A stretch of 64,000 nucleotides of DNA, from positions 248,001 through 312,000 of the forward strand of contig NZ_SNUU01000001.1 of assembly GCF_012027645.1 (NCBI RefSeq), read 5' to 3'. The DNA is from Thermococcus sp. 18S1 (GTDB lineage Archaea > Methanobacteriota_B > Thermococci > Thermococcales > Thermococcaceae). Position 1 is the first letter of the stretch, and every line of letters begins with the position of its first letter. Below the pieces are notes generated by a model. That model saw only the letters and a list, made by a program, of their open reading frames with translations. It had not been told where the DNA came from and did no database searches. The translations under genes and the position numbers were made by a program. Positions 1-9,856 of this stretch are shown here, one piece after another.

Positions 1-281
1 TCATTGCACTCCTCGCACTCCTCGGCTCTGTGATGGTGAGCTACTCGACCGAGAGGTTCAAGGCCGCCTACGGTGAGAACGCCTACGGCTCGATTCCGGC
101 TCTCAGAAAGCTCCCCGGCAAGAGAGATGAGAGAATCTTCCTGACGATGCTCTTCCTCCTGTATCCGGTCGAGGCTTCGGTTAAAGCGCTCTTCCTCCTT
201 CTCGCCATAATCACGAACCTGCGGGTTGCGGTAACGGCGTATTTAATTTCTAGGAAAGTTTTGCAGCCGAAAACTATTTAA
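1..281 (+). CDS. C-terminal end of bifunctional IPC transferase / DIPP synthase (partial)
   Basis: Only the last ~93 residues are in the window; the open frame runs in from the left edge, so the start is missing. The tail has two hydrophobic stretches around a polar loop, as at the end of a membrane CDP-alcohol phosphatidyltransferase. The assignment rests on recognising the Thermococcales sequence around YGSIPALRKLPGKRDE and on the inositol-1-phosphate synthase gene directly downstream. In this group the protein activates inositol-1-phosphate with CTP and condenses it with a second inositol-1-phosphate to give phospho-DIP, the precursor of the heat-stress solute di-myo-inositol phosphate. 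About 40 bp separate it from the next gene, suggesting one operon. Confidence 0.75.
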   Translation, partial: IALLALLGSVMVSYSTERFKAAYGENAYGSIPALRKLPGKRDERIFLTMLFLLYPVEASVKALFLLLAIITNLRVAVTAYLISRKVLQPKTI

Positions 282-322
282 CTGTTGTAAAATATCTTAG
301 AGCAATTGAGGAGGTGGAGGAA

Positions 323-1471
323 ATGGTGAAGGTTGTCATACTCGGACAGGGCTACGTTGCCAGCATCTTCGCGAGCGGCCTTGAGAAGATAAAGGCCGGA
401 AAGATGGAGCCCTACGGCGTTCCCCTCGCCGATGAGCTTCCAATCAAGATTGAGGACGTTGAGATAGTCGGTTCCTACGACGTCGATGCAAACAAGGTCG
501 GCAGGAGCCTCTACGAGGTCGTCAAGGCCTACGATCCGGAGGCGCCGGAGAGCCTCAAGGGCATCACCGTCAGGAAGGGAATCCACCTGAGGAGCCTCAG
601 GAACCTTCCGCTCGAGGCCACCGGCCTCGAAGATGAGATGACCCTTAAGGAGGCCGTCGAGCACCTCGTGAACGAGTGGAAGGAGCTCGGTGCCGAGGTG
701 TTCATCAACGTCTGCACCACCGAGGCCTTCGTTCCCTTCGGAAGCAGGGAGGAGCTCGAGAAGGCCATCGCTGAAGACAACAGGGACAGACTCACCGCCA
801 CCCAGGTCTACGCCTACGCGATAGCCCAGTACGCCAAGGAAGTCGGCGGCGCTGCCTTCGTCAACGCCATACCAACCCTCATAGCCAACGACCCGGCTTT
901 CGTCGAGCTCGCCAAGGAGAGCAACATGGCCATCTTCGGCGACGACGGAGCCACCGGCGCAACTCCGCTCACCGCGGACGTTCTCAGCCACCTCGCCCAG
1001 AGGAACCGCTACGTCCTTGACATCGCCCAGTTCAACATCGGCGGAAACAACGACTTCCTTGCCCTGACCGACAAGGAGAGGAACAAGAGCAAGGAGTTCA
1101 CCAAGAGCTCGGTCGTTAAGGAGCTCCTCGGCTACGACGCGCCGCACTACATCAAGCCCACCGGCTTCCTCGAGCCGCTCGGCGACAAGAAGTTCATCGC
1201 CATGCACATCGAGTACGTCAGCTTCAACGGCGCCCACGACGAGCTCGTCATCACCGGCAGGATAAACGACAGCCCGGCACTCGCCGGTCTACTCGTCGAC
1301 CTCGCGAGGCTCGGAAAGATAGCGATCGAGAAGAAGGCCTTCGGAGCCGTTTACGAGGTCAACGCATTCTACATGAAGAACCCTGGACCGAAGGAGAAGG
1401 GCAACATACCGCGCATCATCGCCCACGAGAAGATGAGGATGTGGGCGGGTCTGGAGCCGAGATGGCTCTGA
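323..1471 (+). CDS. myo-inositol-1-phosphate synthase
   Basis: Converts glucose-6-phosphate to L-myo-inositol-1-phosphate using NAD; first committed step of di-myo-inositol-phosphate synthesis. The N-terminus VVILGQGYVAS is the Rossmann NAD loop, and the family signatures around NIGGNNDF and the C-terminal MKNPGP region are present. I chose ATG 323 (382 residues) because a GGAGGTG ribosome site at 310-316 is six bases upstream; a GTG at 314 is in frame but lies inside that site. It follows the IPCT/DIPPS gene, so the pathway is grouped. A seven-T run just after the stop is a likely terminator. Confidence 0.92.
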   Translation: MVKVVILGQGYVASIFASGLEKIKAGKMEPYGVPLADELPIKIEDVEIVGSYDVDANKVGRSLYEVVKAYDPEAPESLKGITVRKGIHLRSLRNLPLEATGLEDEMTLKEAVEHLVNEWKELGAEVFINVCTTEAFVPFGSREELEKAIAEDNRDRLTATQVYAYAIAQYAKEVGGAAFVNAIPTLIANDPAFVELAKESNMAIFGDDGATGATPLTADVLSHLAQRNRYVLDIAQFNIGGNNDFLALTDKERNKSKEFTKSSVVKELLGYDAPHYIKPTGFLEPLGDKKFIAMHIEYVSFNGAHDELVITGRINDSPALAGLLVDLARLGKIAIEKKAFGAVYEVNAFYMKNPGPKEKGNIPRIIAHEKMRMWAGLEPRWL

Positions 1472-1477
1472 CGCCTC

Positions 1478-1484
1478 TTTTTTT
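1478..1484 (+). terminator. T-tract terminator after inositol-1-phosphate synthase
   Basis: Seven consecutive T on the + strand begin seven bases after the stop codon, the usual form of archaeal intrinsic termination. T-rich runs on the opposite strand between about 1550 and 1580 would serve the convergent peptidase gene. Confidence 0.55.
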
Positions 1485-1586
1485 GCCAAATTTCTCTCCA
1501 TTAATTCTACGCAACCCTCAGAGGGTCACTAAATACCGAACAGAGACGGTTCTAAAAAATTCAATAAAAAACAAAAAGCGGAAAAA

Positions 1587-4202
1587 TCACTTCCGCCTGA
1601 AGAGAAGCACCCCAAGGAGCATCAGAACCGCCATATACCCGAGGTTGCTGAATACCGGAACCTGCTGAAGATCCACGCCTGCAGAATCCGACCCCGTGCT
1701 TGTTCCAAGGACATCCAGTGGACCATAGATCTCGTCATGCTCGTAGAGTTCAACTTTAACCTTCAGTGACGCATCGCTGGATAGGGATATTAGGTCGGCG
1801 GGCATCTGAAGGAACACCGATGAACTGGTCATGGAAGGAACAAACACTGCATCCTGGGTGGTTATTTGGGCACCATCTGTGTTATACAGATCCAGTATTG
1901 ACGCAACCCCATCCCTAGTCCCTGCTTTAGCTAGATCAACAACGGCCGTGTAATCCCACGAACCGTCGCTGTCCACGTCAAAGTACACCTTAAGTAGGGA
2001 CGCCGGAGTTGTTCCCAAGTTATCCATTGGTGTAACCCCTATCTTGAGGTACAGCAGCCCATTGGCGGAGTCGTACCTAAGCTGGAGTGATGTAAGGTCG
2101 TATGTCCTGCCGGTGAACGGGGATACACCGTTATCCACCACATCCTTCCAGACGAAAGTTCCATCCACGTACCCCGTTTCACCGGGGGCAATAGTGCTAT
2201 CATCAGCCCACTGGGCAGAGTCCGCGATGACCTGCTGGTTAAGGGAAGAGGTGCTTATGTAAACCGTGCGCTCTGGAAGGTTTATCGAGTTGCCATTCTG
2301 GAGGGTAACCGTGACGCTGTAGGTGTAGGTTCCATCATCAAGCCCCGAAACGTTATAGTAGAGGTGGTATGTGTTGTCCATGTCCAGGGTGTAATCCTGG
2401 CCATTGAAGTGAAGGACGGCGCTACTCATGTTGACGATTGAGCCCACCTCTATGTAAGCCCAGTTTGTGTTGAGCTCCTGTTTGTCCAAGGGAGTGTTTC
2501 CAACGTAATCGACTATTGGAACGTTCGCTGAAACCACCAGCCAGTTCCCATTTTCAGGTATCGAAACCGGGAGGCCGGTGTTGGCCTCTATTACCCTGTG
2601 CATGTACGTGGAATTTATAATAACCTCGAACGAGTCCAGTGTTCCAGTGACTCCATCACCATACTTATCGGCGAGTTTGATGTAGAACGGGACGTACTGG
2701 GAACTGACTGCCGTTGAAGTTGTAAGTGCGTCCAAACTGTCCGTGAGGTCAAGAACTATCGGGCTATCTGGGAATGGGTGGGCCTGGTAGTTGGCGAGAC
2801 CATCGTAAGGATAATGCTGATACCCTATCCAGAAGTCAAAAAATCTGCGGTTCCACACAAGGGAACCCGATACATTAACCCCAAGTTCAATTCCCCCATG
2901 CACCTTTGGAGGGAAGCAGACATATCCTTCTGGACAGTCCTGCTTAAAGAGACCTCCAATAACTTCTCCTCTCTTTGGATGAGTCACCTTGAAGCTCGCG
3001 TAGACTCTTGGCTTGTATGGCTGGGGTTCCTGCGGGACAAAGATATACGCGTGTCCATCACTAATCTTGTGGTTCGGGTCTTGAGCGGCTTGATAGGTCA
3101 ACCACCAGTAGCCATGGTCACCCCAGGTAGTGCCCCAAGAGTTCACCATAAGAAAGGCACCATGTCCATCAGGAGTGACCTTATTATCGTCATAGCCAAC
3201 TATCGTAACGGCATGACCGCCAGGATTCCCGGAATGAGGCTGGTTCAGGGCGTAAATATTGTTGGTTGTGTCAAAGTAACGGAAGTCATCGTAAACATTT
3301 ATCCCGGTCTCAGCCACATAACCTGCCGCAAGAAGACCCCTGAGGTACTGAAACTGAGTTGAATTAGTAAGGTCAAGGATGTAGATTATCCCTGTCTGTG
3401 ATGCTTGAGGAACATAGAACCATCCCTTTAGCGCTGCATCATACATATCTCCTGATCCTCTGTTATACGGTGCCTCCTTCCACTGGGCTTCCTCTGGCCA
3501 TACGGAAATTGCATGAGCAAGCCAGTTGTTGAACGAAGCGTGGTCATTGTTATACCAATCAACAATAGTTGAATTCCAATCTTCGTCCCAGAGACCATAG
3601 TTTAATCCATTGTATACCTGGAAGGCACCATACGGGACTGCACCAACAGTGGAGATAAGATTCATCGCATCATAGACAATACTGCCATGGTCCTCAACTC
3701 TGCCATCTCCATTAACGTCAGAGACCTGACCGTCGTTTATTAGATTGTATGTAAACGTAGGGTTCATGATATCCCATACCGTATGTGGGTGGGGGTTGTT
3801 CCTGAACCAGTTTATCATGTAGGTCCAGACATAGTACGTGGAAGCCCAAGCGTTGCAGGAGCCAACTAGTCCCTGATTCCCTATTGGCGGCAGATATAGG
3901 CTGTTGTTGACTGAGGTAGGTAAGCTGTCCGGAGGAACCGGGCCCGGGGCGGTAACCCCCATGAGTGTATCTTTGGATATCTGCGGAGTTCTGGGGTAAC
4001 CCGGGGCTATCTCGATGAGGTGCTTGTAAACATCCTCCGTTACCGGCACAAATTTAACGCCAGTGAGCTTGCTGTACTCCTCCGGGGAAACCAGAATTGC
4101 TCCGGTTCTGTACGGAATCTCTGCCGCTGTCGCATAGCTTCCAAAGATGCCGGCGAGTATGGTAAGCAAAACTAAACCCGCCATTATTTTTCCGAATTTC
4201 AT
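1587..4202 (-). CDS. secreted, membrane-anchored papain-like (C1A) cysteine peptidase
   Basis: 871 residues with a signal peptide (residues 1-27, ending near ATAAE). The catalytic set of the papain fold is visible: [13 protein letters not shown] places oxyanion Gln110 and Cys116 six residues apart as in papain, [12 protein letters not shown] gives His330, and VNSWGTTWG gives Asn354. A Ca-type [10 protein letters not shown] loop lies near residue 162. The last ~450 residues look like beta-rich extracellular modules. The end is one hydrophobic segment followed by RRK, a cell-surface anchor resembling archaeal C-terminal sorting tails but without the CGP motif common in this order. The upstream lipoprotein gene stops on its start codon (TAATG), so they are co-transcribed. 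Substrate unknown; probably extracellular protein breakdown. Confidence 0.85.
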   Translation of the reverse strand: MKFGKIMAGLVLLTILAGIFGSYATAAEIPYRTGAILVSPEEYSKLTGVKFVPVTEDVYKHLIEIAPGYPRTPQISKDTLMGVTAPGPVPPDSLPTSVNNSLYLPPIGNQGLVGSCNAWASTYYVWTYMINWFRNNPHPHTVWDIMNPTFTYNLINDGQVSDVNGDGRVEDHGSIVYDAMNLISTVGAVPYGAFQVYNGLNYGLWDEDWNSTIVDWYNNDHASFNNWLAHAISVWPEEAQWKEAPYNRGSGDMYDAALKGWFYVPQASQTGIIYILDLTNSTQFQYLRGLLAAGYVAETGINVYDDFRYFDTTNNIYALNQPHSGNPGGHAVTIVGYDDNKVTPDGHGAFLMVNSWGTTWGDHGYWWLTYQAAQDPNHKISDGHAYIFVPQEPQPYKPRVYASFKVTHPKRGEVIGGLFKQDCPEGYVCFPPKVHGGIELGVNVSGSLVWNRRFFDFWIGYQHYPYDGLANYQAHPFPDSPIVLDLTDSLDALTTSTAVSSQYVPFYIKLADKYGDGVTGTLDSFEVIINSTYMHRVIEANTGLPVSIPENGNWLVVSANVPIVDYVGNTPLDKQELNTNWAYIEVGSIVNMSSAVLHFNGQDYTLDMDNTYHLYYNVSGLDDGTYTYSVTVTLQNGNSINLPERTVYISTSSLNQQVIADSAQWADDSTIAPGETGYVDGTFVWKDVVDNGVSPFTGRTYDLTSLQLRYDSANGLLYLKIGVTPMDNLGTTPASLLKVYFDVDSDGSWDYTAVVDLAKAGTRDGVASILDLYNTDGAQITTQDAVFVPSMTSSSVFLQMPADLISLSSDASLKVKVELYEHDEIYGPLDVLGTSTGSDSAGVDLQQVPVFSNLGYMAVLMLLGVLLFRRK

Positions 4203-4909
4203 TAGCCTTTCACCTCCAAACTAAAATTGTACGTTTTGTCCCCAAACACACCGGCAAACTCTGCAGAGACTATGACAGAATCATCTACCATAACAACACC
4301 CTCCAGTGGAACATGTGGCGCATTATCAACTCCCACAAACTGGGCAAGCAAAAGGGCAGATACCTCCGGTGACAGGGTTATATTAACCGAACACTGTGAA
4401 CAGCCCAGATCTTTGGAGGTAGAATTAAAGATCACCACGTAGGGATTGGAGTAAAAAACAGAGTTCATTACCTCCTTCGTCTGATTCTCCGGAACCGGCA
4501 TCCACATTGCGGGTGGGGTCAGATACATCCGCACGGAGGATCCATTTTCAATGACGATTTTTTTAGAGTGCCAGTTCCCAGTTAGTCCCGGGAATCCTGG
4601 ACGGTAAACGGACGTGAAGTTAACTTGGGCGTTCATTTTAAGGTAATCCAAGAAGGCAGTGTACGAATAGTTCATAAGCAGGGAGCCGTTTTCGGTTACC
4701 GTTAGGACTGCATCAAAAGACAGGGTTTTTGGAAAAATTATCTCCTCGGCTATGGGGGTTTCGGATTTAGCATGTGTGCTCGAAGTAATATTGGAAGAAG
4801 AATAGTCATGGTTGAAAGAAGCGTCGGGTGTTCCCAAACATCCACTGGAAACCAAAATTCCAATGATAAATGTCACAATAATCATAGTCCAACGAACCGT
4901 TTTGTCCAC
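4202..4909 (-). CDS. putative lipoprotein of unknown function
   Basis: No family recognised. A hydrophobic stretch ending LVSSGCLG is a lipobox, so the mature protein should be lipid-anchored outside the membrane; the rest is polar and rich in NxS/T sites. The frame is open to a GTG at 4939, but a TATA-like element at 4956-4963 (minus strand) puts transcription start near 4935, so I prefer GTG 4909, which gives a signal peptide beginning MDKTVRW; ATG 4885 is also possible. Its stop overlaps the start of the cysteine peptidase, so it may assist, tether or restrain that enzyme. No chagasin-type inhibitor motifs were seen. Confidence 0.65.
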   Translation of the reverse strand: MDKTVRWTMIIVTFIIGILVSSGCLGTPDASFNHDYSSSNITSSTHAKSETPIAEEIIFPKTLSFDAVLTVTENGSLLMNYSYTAFLDYLKMNAQVNFTSVYRPGFPGLTGNWHSKKIVIENGSSVRMYLTPPAMWMPVPENQTKEVMNSVFYSNPYVVIFNSTSKDLGCSQCSVNITLSPEVSALLLAQFVGVDNAPHVPLEGVVMVDDSVIVSAEFAGVFGDKTYNFSLEVKG

Positions 4910-5033
4910 CCCCTGGTTTCCAAAAGTATCTAAAACCACTTAAGGTAATTTGGCCATTATAAATGTTTCGTAAAAAGTTCAAACCTGACAAACCTTTTAA
5001 TCCCCTCGCCATATTCTTCTTGGAGGGAAAAAG

Positions 5034-5636
5034 ATGAGCTGGAAGAGGGGAGCCTATCCTGAGTTCACGCTTGAGGATGCCGTTGCGGTTCTGTTCATGC
5101 TCCGGAATCCAACCGGAAGGAAGGCCATATCCGAAGTCCTCGAACTGGGGGAGGGCAGTGTCAGGACACTTCTGAAGAAGCTCGGAAACCTTGAAGTCAT
5201 AGAATCAACCCAACGCGGCCACTCCCTCAACGGAAGAGGAATGGAGCTTCTCGAGGGGATTTCAAGGCATTTCTCGGAAGTCCGCCGCATAGGGGAGATT
5301 GATGGCCATCCTGCATTCGCACTGACTGTGGGAGAGCCGGGAGAGTTCAAGAGCATCGAGCTCAGGGACGAGGCGATACGGTTCTTCGCAAAGGGTGCGA
5401 TGATACTGGTAGTGAGGAACGGGGAGCCGGTCTTCCCGGAGGATGAGAGACCTCTGAGCGAGACCATGCCCGAGCTGGCGGAAAGGATCAAGGAAGCGTT
5501 CAGGCTGGAGGACGGCGAGCTAGTGATAATCACGTGGGCGGAGAAGGAAGCGGACGCCATGAAAAGCGCCTACCACGTGGCACTCTCCCTGAAGGGGCAG
5601 GTCATTCCTGAGGAGATAAAGTCCCTCGTGAGGTGA
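5034..5636 (+). CDS. DUF4443 winged-helix protein, probable regulator
   Basis: 200 residues. The first ~80 resemble a winged helix (AISEVLELGEGSVRTLLKKL with a recognition-helix-like segment); the rest matches the DUF4443 domain of Thermococcales. ATG 5034 follows GGAGGGAAAAAG and a TATA-like TTTTAAT near 4995. It is transcribed away from the lipoprotein/peptidase pair and is followed four bases later by pyrF, so it leads a pyrF-PUA-ribL operon. DNA binding is inferred from the fold; targets are unknown. Confidence 0.75.
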   Translation: MSWKRGAYPEFTLEDAVAVLFMLRNPTGRKAISEVLELGEGSVRTLLKKLGNLEVIESTQRGHSLNGRGMELLEGISRHFSEVRRIGEIDGHPAFALTVGEPGEFKSIELRDEAIRFFAKGAMILVVRNGEPVFPEDERPLSETMPELAERIKEAFRLEDGELVIITWAEKEADAMKSAYHVALSLKGQVIPEEIKSLVR

Positions 5637-5640
5637 CGAA

Positions 5641-6288
5641 ATGAACGGGAGTGAAGACAGCAGACTGATCCTCGCCCTTGACGTGTACGAGCGCGAGAGG
5701 GCGCTTGAGATAGCTGAGTGCACGGCGGATTACCTGTGGGCCGTGAAGGTTAACTGGCCGCTGGTAATCGGCTCCGGCTTGGGCATTATCACCGAACTCA
5801 AGCAGGTTACGGGACTGCCGATAATAGCCGACCTCAAGCTGGCGGACATACCGAACACCAACAGGCTGATAGCGAGCAAGGTTTTCGAGGCCGGGGCGGA
5901 CTACATAATAGCGCACGGCTTCGTCGGGAGTGACAGTGTTGATGCCGTAATGGAGCTTGGGAAAACCATAATCGTCGTGGAAATGAGCCACCCCGGCGCG
6001 GAGGAATTCATCCAGCCGGCGACTGACAGGTTAATCGAGCTGGCCAATGGCCTTGAGCCCTTCGGCGTCATAGCCCCCGCCACCAGGCCCGAGCGCGTTT
6101 CGTACATACGCTCGAAGCTGAAGCAGGGAATCAAAATCCTCACCCCTGGCGTCGGTGCCCAGGGCGGCAGGGCGGGTGAGGTTTTAAAGGCCGGGGCGGA
6201 CTACATAATAGTGGGCCGCTCAATCTACGCGAGCGAGAACCCGAGGGAAAGCGCCAGAATGCTGTACGAGGAGACGTTGGGGGTGTGA
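5641..6288 (+). CDS. pyrF: orotidine 5'-phosphate decarboxylase
   Basis: Last step of UMP synthesis: decarboxylates OMP. 215 residues, usual for the archaeal enzyme. The catalytic DLKLADIPNT signature (Asp-Lys-Asp network) is at residues 61-70, and GVGAQGG followed by AGADYIIVGR makes the C-terminal phosphate site of the TIM barrel. ATG 5641 follows GAGGTGACGAA. It is followed at once by the PUA-domain gene. An exact 23-base repeat in the gene is described in the findings. Confidence 0.96.
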   Translation: MNGSEDSRLILALDVYERERALEIAECTADYLWAVKVNWPLVIGSGLGIITELKQVTGLPIIADLKLADIPNTNRLIASKVFEAGADYIIAHGFVGSDSVDAVMELGKTIIVVEMSHPGAEEFIQPATDRLIELANGLEPFGVIAPATRPERVSYIRSKLKQGIKILTPGVGAQGGRAGEVLKAGADYIIVGRSIYASENPRESARMLYEETLGV

Positions 6289-6290
6289 GA

Positions 6291-6809
6291 ATGGAGCTGA
6301 AGGTCAAGCATCCGCTCAGCAAGAAGGAAGTGAAGGAGATAATCCGGGAGATGAGTGAGACTTTCGGCGAGGAGATAGCGGGGAAGATGCTAAATAAGAA
6401 GGACAGGGTCGAGGTCGCGGAATTCGACAAGACGACGGAGATACTCCTCGTTAACGGCAAGCCGTTCTTCATAAGGAGGAAGGGACTCATCTTCCCGCTT
6501 GTTATAGCGCTCTACGAGCTGTCCAACGAGGAGAACCTGCGGGAGTGGCCGAGAAGGGTAGTGGTCGATGCCGGCGCCGTTCCGTTCGTCCTCAAGGGTG
6601 CCGACGTCATGGCGGCCGGAATAACGGACGCCGATGAGAACATCAGGGAGGGCGACTTCGTCTTCGTGGTCGAGGAAGACTACGGAAGGCCCCTGGCGAT
6701 AGGCATAGCCCTAATGGATGGAAAAGCCATGAAGGAAAAGCCCAAGGGTAAGGCAGTGAAGAACATCCACCACGCCAAGGACAGGATCTGGGAGCTAACG
6801 GTGGGCTGA
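6291..6809 (+). CDS. PUA-domain RNA-binding protein (MCT-1-like, DUF1947)
   Basis: About 172 residues. An N-terminal pre-PUA module is followed by a PUA domain starting near [24 protein letters not shown], the usual PUA opening, and closing with [11 protein letters not shown]. The layout matches the archaeal relatives of eukaryotic MCTS1/DENR-type translation factors and of tRNA-guanine transglycosylase PUA modules. I prefer ATG 6291 because GGGGGTG at 6279-6285 is five bases upstream; a GTG at 6285 is in frame. It lies between pyrF and ribL in one operon. Likely binds RNA or ribosome; the ligand is unknown. Confidence 0.82.
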   Translation: MELKVKHPLSKKEVKEIIREMSETFGEEIAGKMLNKKDRVEVAEFDKTTEILLVNGKPFFIRRKGLIFPLVIALYELSNEENLREWPRRVVVDAGAVPFVLKGADVMAAGITDADENIREGDFVFVVEEDYGRPLAIGIALMDGKAMKEKPKGKAVKNIHHAKDRIWELTVG

Positions 6810-6810
6810 G

Positions 6811-7269
6811 ATGAGCGGAACCGGGGAGGAAAGAAGGAAAATCCGCGTCCTCGTCGGCGGGGTTTTTGACCTCCTGCACATCGGCCATATTCACTTTTTA
6901 AGCCAGGCCAAGGCCCTGGGGGACGAACTGGTGGTTATAGTCGCCCACGACGAAACGGTGAGAAAACGGAAGCGCAGGGAGCCAGTGAACACGGCGGAGG
7001 ACAGGGCGGAACTCCTGAGGGCCCTGGAGATGGTGGACGAAGTCTACATCGGCTCCCCTGGGGGTATAGACTACGAGCTGGTGCGCAGGATAGACCCCGA
7101 CATCGTTGCGATAGGCCCTGACCAGGACTTCAACTGCGAGCGCCTCAGGGACGCGCTGAGGAACCACGGAATAGAAGCGGAGGTCATACGTATCCCCTAC
7201 CTCTACAGAAGCGACAGGGCGAAGACGAGCAAAATAATTCAGAGGATAGTGGAGACATACTGCGAGTGA
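6811..7269 (+). CDS. ribL: FAD synthetase (archaeal RibL)
   Basis: Transfers AMP from ATP to FMN to make FAD. 152 residues of the nucleotidyltransferase superfamily: [15 protein letters not shown] contains the HxGH motif near residue 24, and [15 protein letters not shown] near the end carries the second phosphate-binding motif. The archaeal enzyme is unrelated to bacterial RibF. ATG 6811 starts two bases after the stop of the PUA gene, so it ends the pyrF operon. The next gene converges on it. Confidence 0.9.
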   Translation: MSGTGEERRKIRVLVGGVFDLLHIGHIHFLSQAKALGDELVVIVAHDETVRKRKRREPVNTAEDRAELLRALEMVDEVYIGSPGGIDYELVRRIDPDIVAIGPDQDFNCERLRDALRNHGIEAEVIRIPYLYRSDRAKTSKIIQRIVETYCE

Positions 7270-7400
7270 TTTCAGGGAGTTATTCCAGAGCCTGGCTCGA
7301 GCATATTATTCCAGCTGCCACTCGATGTCCGTCCACAGGGAGTTGGGGCGTGATTTGAGCGGGCTTATTCAACGGGTGAATCTAGGCATCTGGATTAACG

Positions 7401-7745
7401 TTAAAGTTTGAACCTGCCCATGTAATCCCGCAGGAACTCCGGGTCTTCCCTCCTCACGGCGCTCAGAAGCTCCTCGAACTTCTTCTCGCCCAGTGCCATT
7501 CTAAGGTAGTAGTAGAGGTTCACAGCATCTTCCACGATTATGCTCTGCCTCCTCCCCTCCTCGCCGTACAGCTCGATGAGCTTCCGGTTCATGTCCCTGC
7601 TTATGTAGAGGGTCTTCTGCATCTTCTCCTTCTTCATATCCTTGGATTTCAGGGCGCCCTTCTCATCCTTCTTCCTCGGCTTGGAAGGCTTGGTGAGCTC
7701 ATTAACGGAACCGTCGAAAAGCTTGGGGATTTTATCCTTCGACAA
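7401..7745 (-). CDS. ribbon-helix-helix partner of ParA-like ATPase (SegB-like)
   Basis: Residues 1-50 are basic and low-complexity (Lys/Pro/Ser rich); then KTLYISRDMNRKLIELYGEE and a helix QSIIVEDAVNLYYYLRM form a strand-helix-helix as in ribbon-helix-helix DNA-binding dimers. This is the plan of Sulfolobus SegB: disordered N-terminus plus C-terminal RHH. The frame is open to 7799, but I chose TTG 7745 (114 residues) because GAGGTGG sits six bases upstream inside the end of the ParA gene. The two genes overlap by 14 bases, implying coupled translation. Likely the centromere-binding half of a partition pair; sequence similarity to SegB itself is not shown here. Confidence 0.72.
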   Translation of the reverse strand: MSKDKIPKLFDGSVNELTKPSKPRKKDEKGALKSKDMKKEKMQKTLYISRDMNRKLIELYGEEGRRQSIIVEDAVNLYYYLRMALGEKKFEELLSAVRREDPEFLRDYMGRFKL

Positions 7746-8502
7746 GCTCAACCACCTCGCGGGCAAGCTTTGAAAAGGCCTTTGCGGCCCTCCCATCACC
7801 CTCGAACTCGAATATGCTAACCCCCTGGCTCTGAGCCTTCTCCAGAGCTATGGCCTTTGGAATGGTCGTCAGAATCGGGGCGTCCGGGTAGGTCTCCTTG
7901 AGTTCCTTGAGGCGCATCTTTGGAACCTTCGTCTGGCGGGTGAACTTGTTGGGAACCAGGCCGAGGAGTTTAAGGTTCTCGTTGGTCTCCTGGCGTATCA
8001 TGCGCATCAGGTTGAACATCAGCTGCATTCCTATGACGCCAAAATAGCTGAGCTCCAGGGGTATGAGCACGTAATCTGAGGCTGTCAGTGAGTTGACCAG
8101 GAAGATGCCCATGCTCGGCGGATTGTCAATGAGAACGTAGTCGTAGTCCGGCAGAACTGGCAGGAGAGCCTTTTCAAGCCGCCTCTCACGGTTGTAGGTG
8201 TTGATGATCTCAATTTCCTTGGCCGAGAGGTTCAGGTGGCTGGGCACCAAATGGAGGTTCTCCCGGACTTCCACTATGGTACTGTCGATGTCGCTCTCCC
8301 TCGTCATCAGCGTCCCCACGTTGCTGTCACCGTGCTGAAGGACGTTCATGCCTATGAGACCAAAGGTCAGGTTAAACTGGGGGTCTATGTCCACCACAAG
8401 AACCCTTCTGCCCATCGCGGAGAGAGCGTAGGCGAGGTTCATCGTCAGGGTGGTCTTTCCGACCCCGCCCTTCTGATTGGCTACGCTAATAACCACTGCC
8501 AT
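7732..8502 (-). CDS. ParA/MinD-type ATPase (SegA-like)
   Basis: 256 residues. The deviant Walker A NQKGGVGKTTLTMNLA near residue 10 with its signature lysine, VVDIDPQFNLT (Walker A') and YDYVLIDNPPS (Walker B) identify a ParA-family ATPase of chromosome or plasmid segregation. ATG 8502 is preceded by GGTGGTT; an upstream in-frame start at 8520 lacks a site. It lies downstream of ftsZ on the same strand (35 bp gap) and overlaps the RHH gene. The pairing suggests a chromosomal partition system acting with division; a MinD-like role in placing FtsZ is the alternative. Confidence 0.88.
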   Translation of the reverse strand: MAVVISVANQKGGVGKTTLTMNLAYALSAMGRRVLVVDIDPQFNLTFGLIGMNVLQHGDSNVGTLMTRESDIDSTIVEVRENLHLVPSHLNLSAKEIEIINTYNRERRLEKALLPVLPDYDYVLIDNPPSMGIFLVNSLTASDYVLIPLELSYFGVIGMQLMFNLMRMIRQETNENLKLLGLVPNKFTRQTKVPKMRLKELKETYPDAPILTTIPKAIALEKAQSQGVSIFEFEGDGRAAKAFSKLAREVVELVEG

Positions 8503-8537
8503 AGAACCACCTGTGCCCAAATGGTAAAGGAAGAAAT

Positions 8538-9791
8538 TCAGGCAATATCCAGGAAGTCGTCCAGAACCCTCTTCGCGTAGGGCGGAAGCTCCTTCCCCTT
8601 CTTCTCGGGCCTGCCCGATATCATATTGAATATCCTGTCGAAGTCCCCATCCTTGGACTTGAATGGCTTGACCTGCTGTGTAGTGATTATGTTGTCCTTC
8701 ATCGATGAGCCGACCTGGAGGGCGTGTTCCCCGCCCAGGATGTGCGGGCTTTTAACGCCGGTCATGATGACCATCGCCCTGACGACCTTGCCCATGTCCT
8801 CGTCTATCCTCGCACCCCACTTGATTTCGCTCTTCTCGCCGAGCTTCTCGTAGACAATGTTCATGGCATCGTTTATCTCACCGAGGCTCACGTCGGGACC
8901 AACGGTGAAGTGAACCAGAGCCCTGTCGCCGCTGCCGTACTCAACCTCGAGCATCTTGTTCTCAAGGGCGTTCTTGACGGCATCAACCGCTCTGTTGCTG
9001 GAGTCGCTCTCGCCGATTCCAATGAGTGCCGCACCTCCGTTGTGCATGACGCTGTAAACGTCGGCGAAGTCGATGTTCACCATGGACGGGAGCTTTATGG
9101 TCTCGGTGATACCCTTGACCATCCTGGCTATTATCTCGTCGGCAAAGCGGAAGGCAGCATTGATGGGAAGCTTCGGAACGAGCTTGAGGAGCTTGTCGTT
9201 CTCAATGATGATGACCGTGTCGGAGTAGTACATGAGGGCCTTTATGCCCGCCTTGGCCTTCTCAATCCTTATCTTACCCTCGTTCTTGAACGGATAGGTT
9301 ACAACGCTGACGACGAGAGGCTCCCTAAACCTTCCGTTGTGCCTGGCGCGCTCCTTTATGACCTTGGCAACAACGGGAGCAGCGCCCGTACCGGTGCCGT
9401 TACCCATACCAGCGGTTATGAACACAAGATCGGCGTCACCTATGGTCTCGGCAATCTCGTGGGCGCTCGCCTCGGCGGCGCGGTAACCTATCTCGGGGTT
9501 TCCACCGGAACCCTTGCCCTGCGTTATCTCCTTGCCGAGGAGAAGCTTCCTGTGGGCCTTCGTCCTGGCAAGGTGCTGGGCATCGGTGTTCATGGCTATA
9601 AGCTCAGCACCCTGGACGCCAAGCTCGTAGAGCCTGGTTATGGTGTTGTTTCCAGAACCGCCAACGCCGACGATGACGATCTTTATGAGGTCCTCAAGGT
9701 TCTCGTCGGAGAACCCATCAACCTGCGCTGCCCTCGGCTCGTCGTCCAGATCGAGTTTTATTCCGGCCTGTTCTAAGAGTTTAAATACCAT
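8538..9791 (-). CDS. ftsZ: cell division GTPase FtsZ
   Basis: Tubulin-fold GTPase that polymerises into the division ring. About 417 residues. [15 protein letters not shown] is the N-terminal nucleotide loop, [15 protein letters not shown] near residue 125 is the tubulin signature, and the T7-loop region [15 protein letters not shown] provides the catalytic Asp. ATG 9791 is used; an in-frame TTG at 9806 lies within the GGGGGTTGGGG ribosome site. The C-terminal ~60 residues are variable. A ribbon-helix-helix gene lies 65 bp upstream on the same strand and the ParA pair follows. Confidence 0.97.
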   Translation of the reverse strand: MVFKLLEQAGIKLDLDDEPRAAQVDGFSDENLEDLIKIVIVGVGGSGNNTITRLYELGVQGAELIAMNTDAQHLARTKAHRKLLLGKEITQGKGSGGNPEIGYRAAEASAHEIAETIGDADLVFITAGMGNGTGTGAAPVVAKVIKERARHNGRFREPLVVSVVTYPFKNEGKIRIEKAKAGIKALMYYSDTVIIIENDKLLKLVPKLPINAAFRFADEIIARMVKGITETIKLPSMVNIDFADVYSVMHNGGAALIGIGESDSSNRAVDAVKNALENKMLEVEYGSGDRALVHFTVGPDVSLGEINDAMNIVYEKLGEKSEIKWGARIDEDMGKVVRAMVIMTGVKSPHILGGEHALQVGSSMKDNIITTQQVKPFKSKDGDFDRIFNMISGRPEKKGKELPPYAKRVLDDFLDIA

Positions 9792-9856
9792 CGCCCCAAC
9801 CCCCAATTCAGGTTCGACTATTAAATGACTTTGATTTTAACGTTGATTTCCGCGGC

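Noticed and set aside
278-1237. Long minus-strand open frame opposite inositol-1-phosphate synthase
   Set aside because: It mirrors the codon pattern of the real gene, has no recognisable domain and no promoter or ribosome site; high G+C makes such antisense frames common.
8724-9776. Plus-strand 350-codon frame opposite ftsZ
   Set aside because: The minus strand encodes full FtsZ with all motifs; the plus frame is its shadow.
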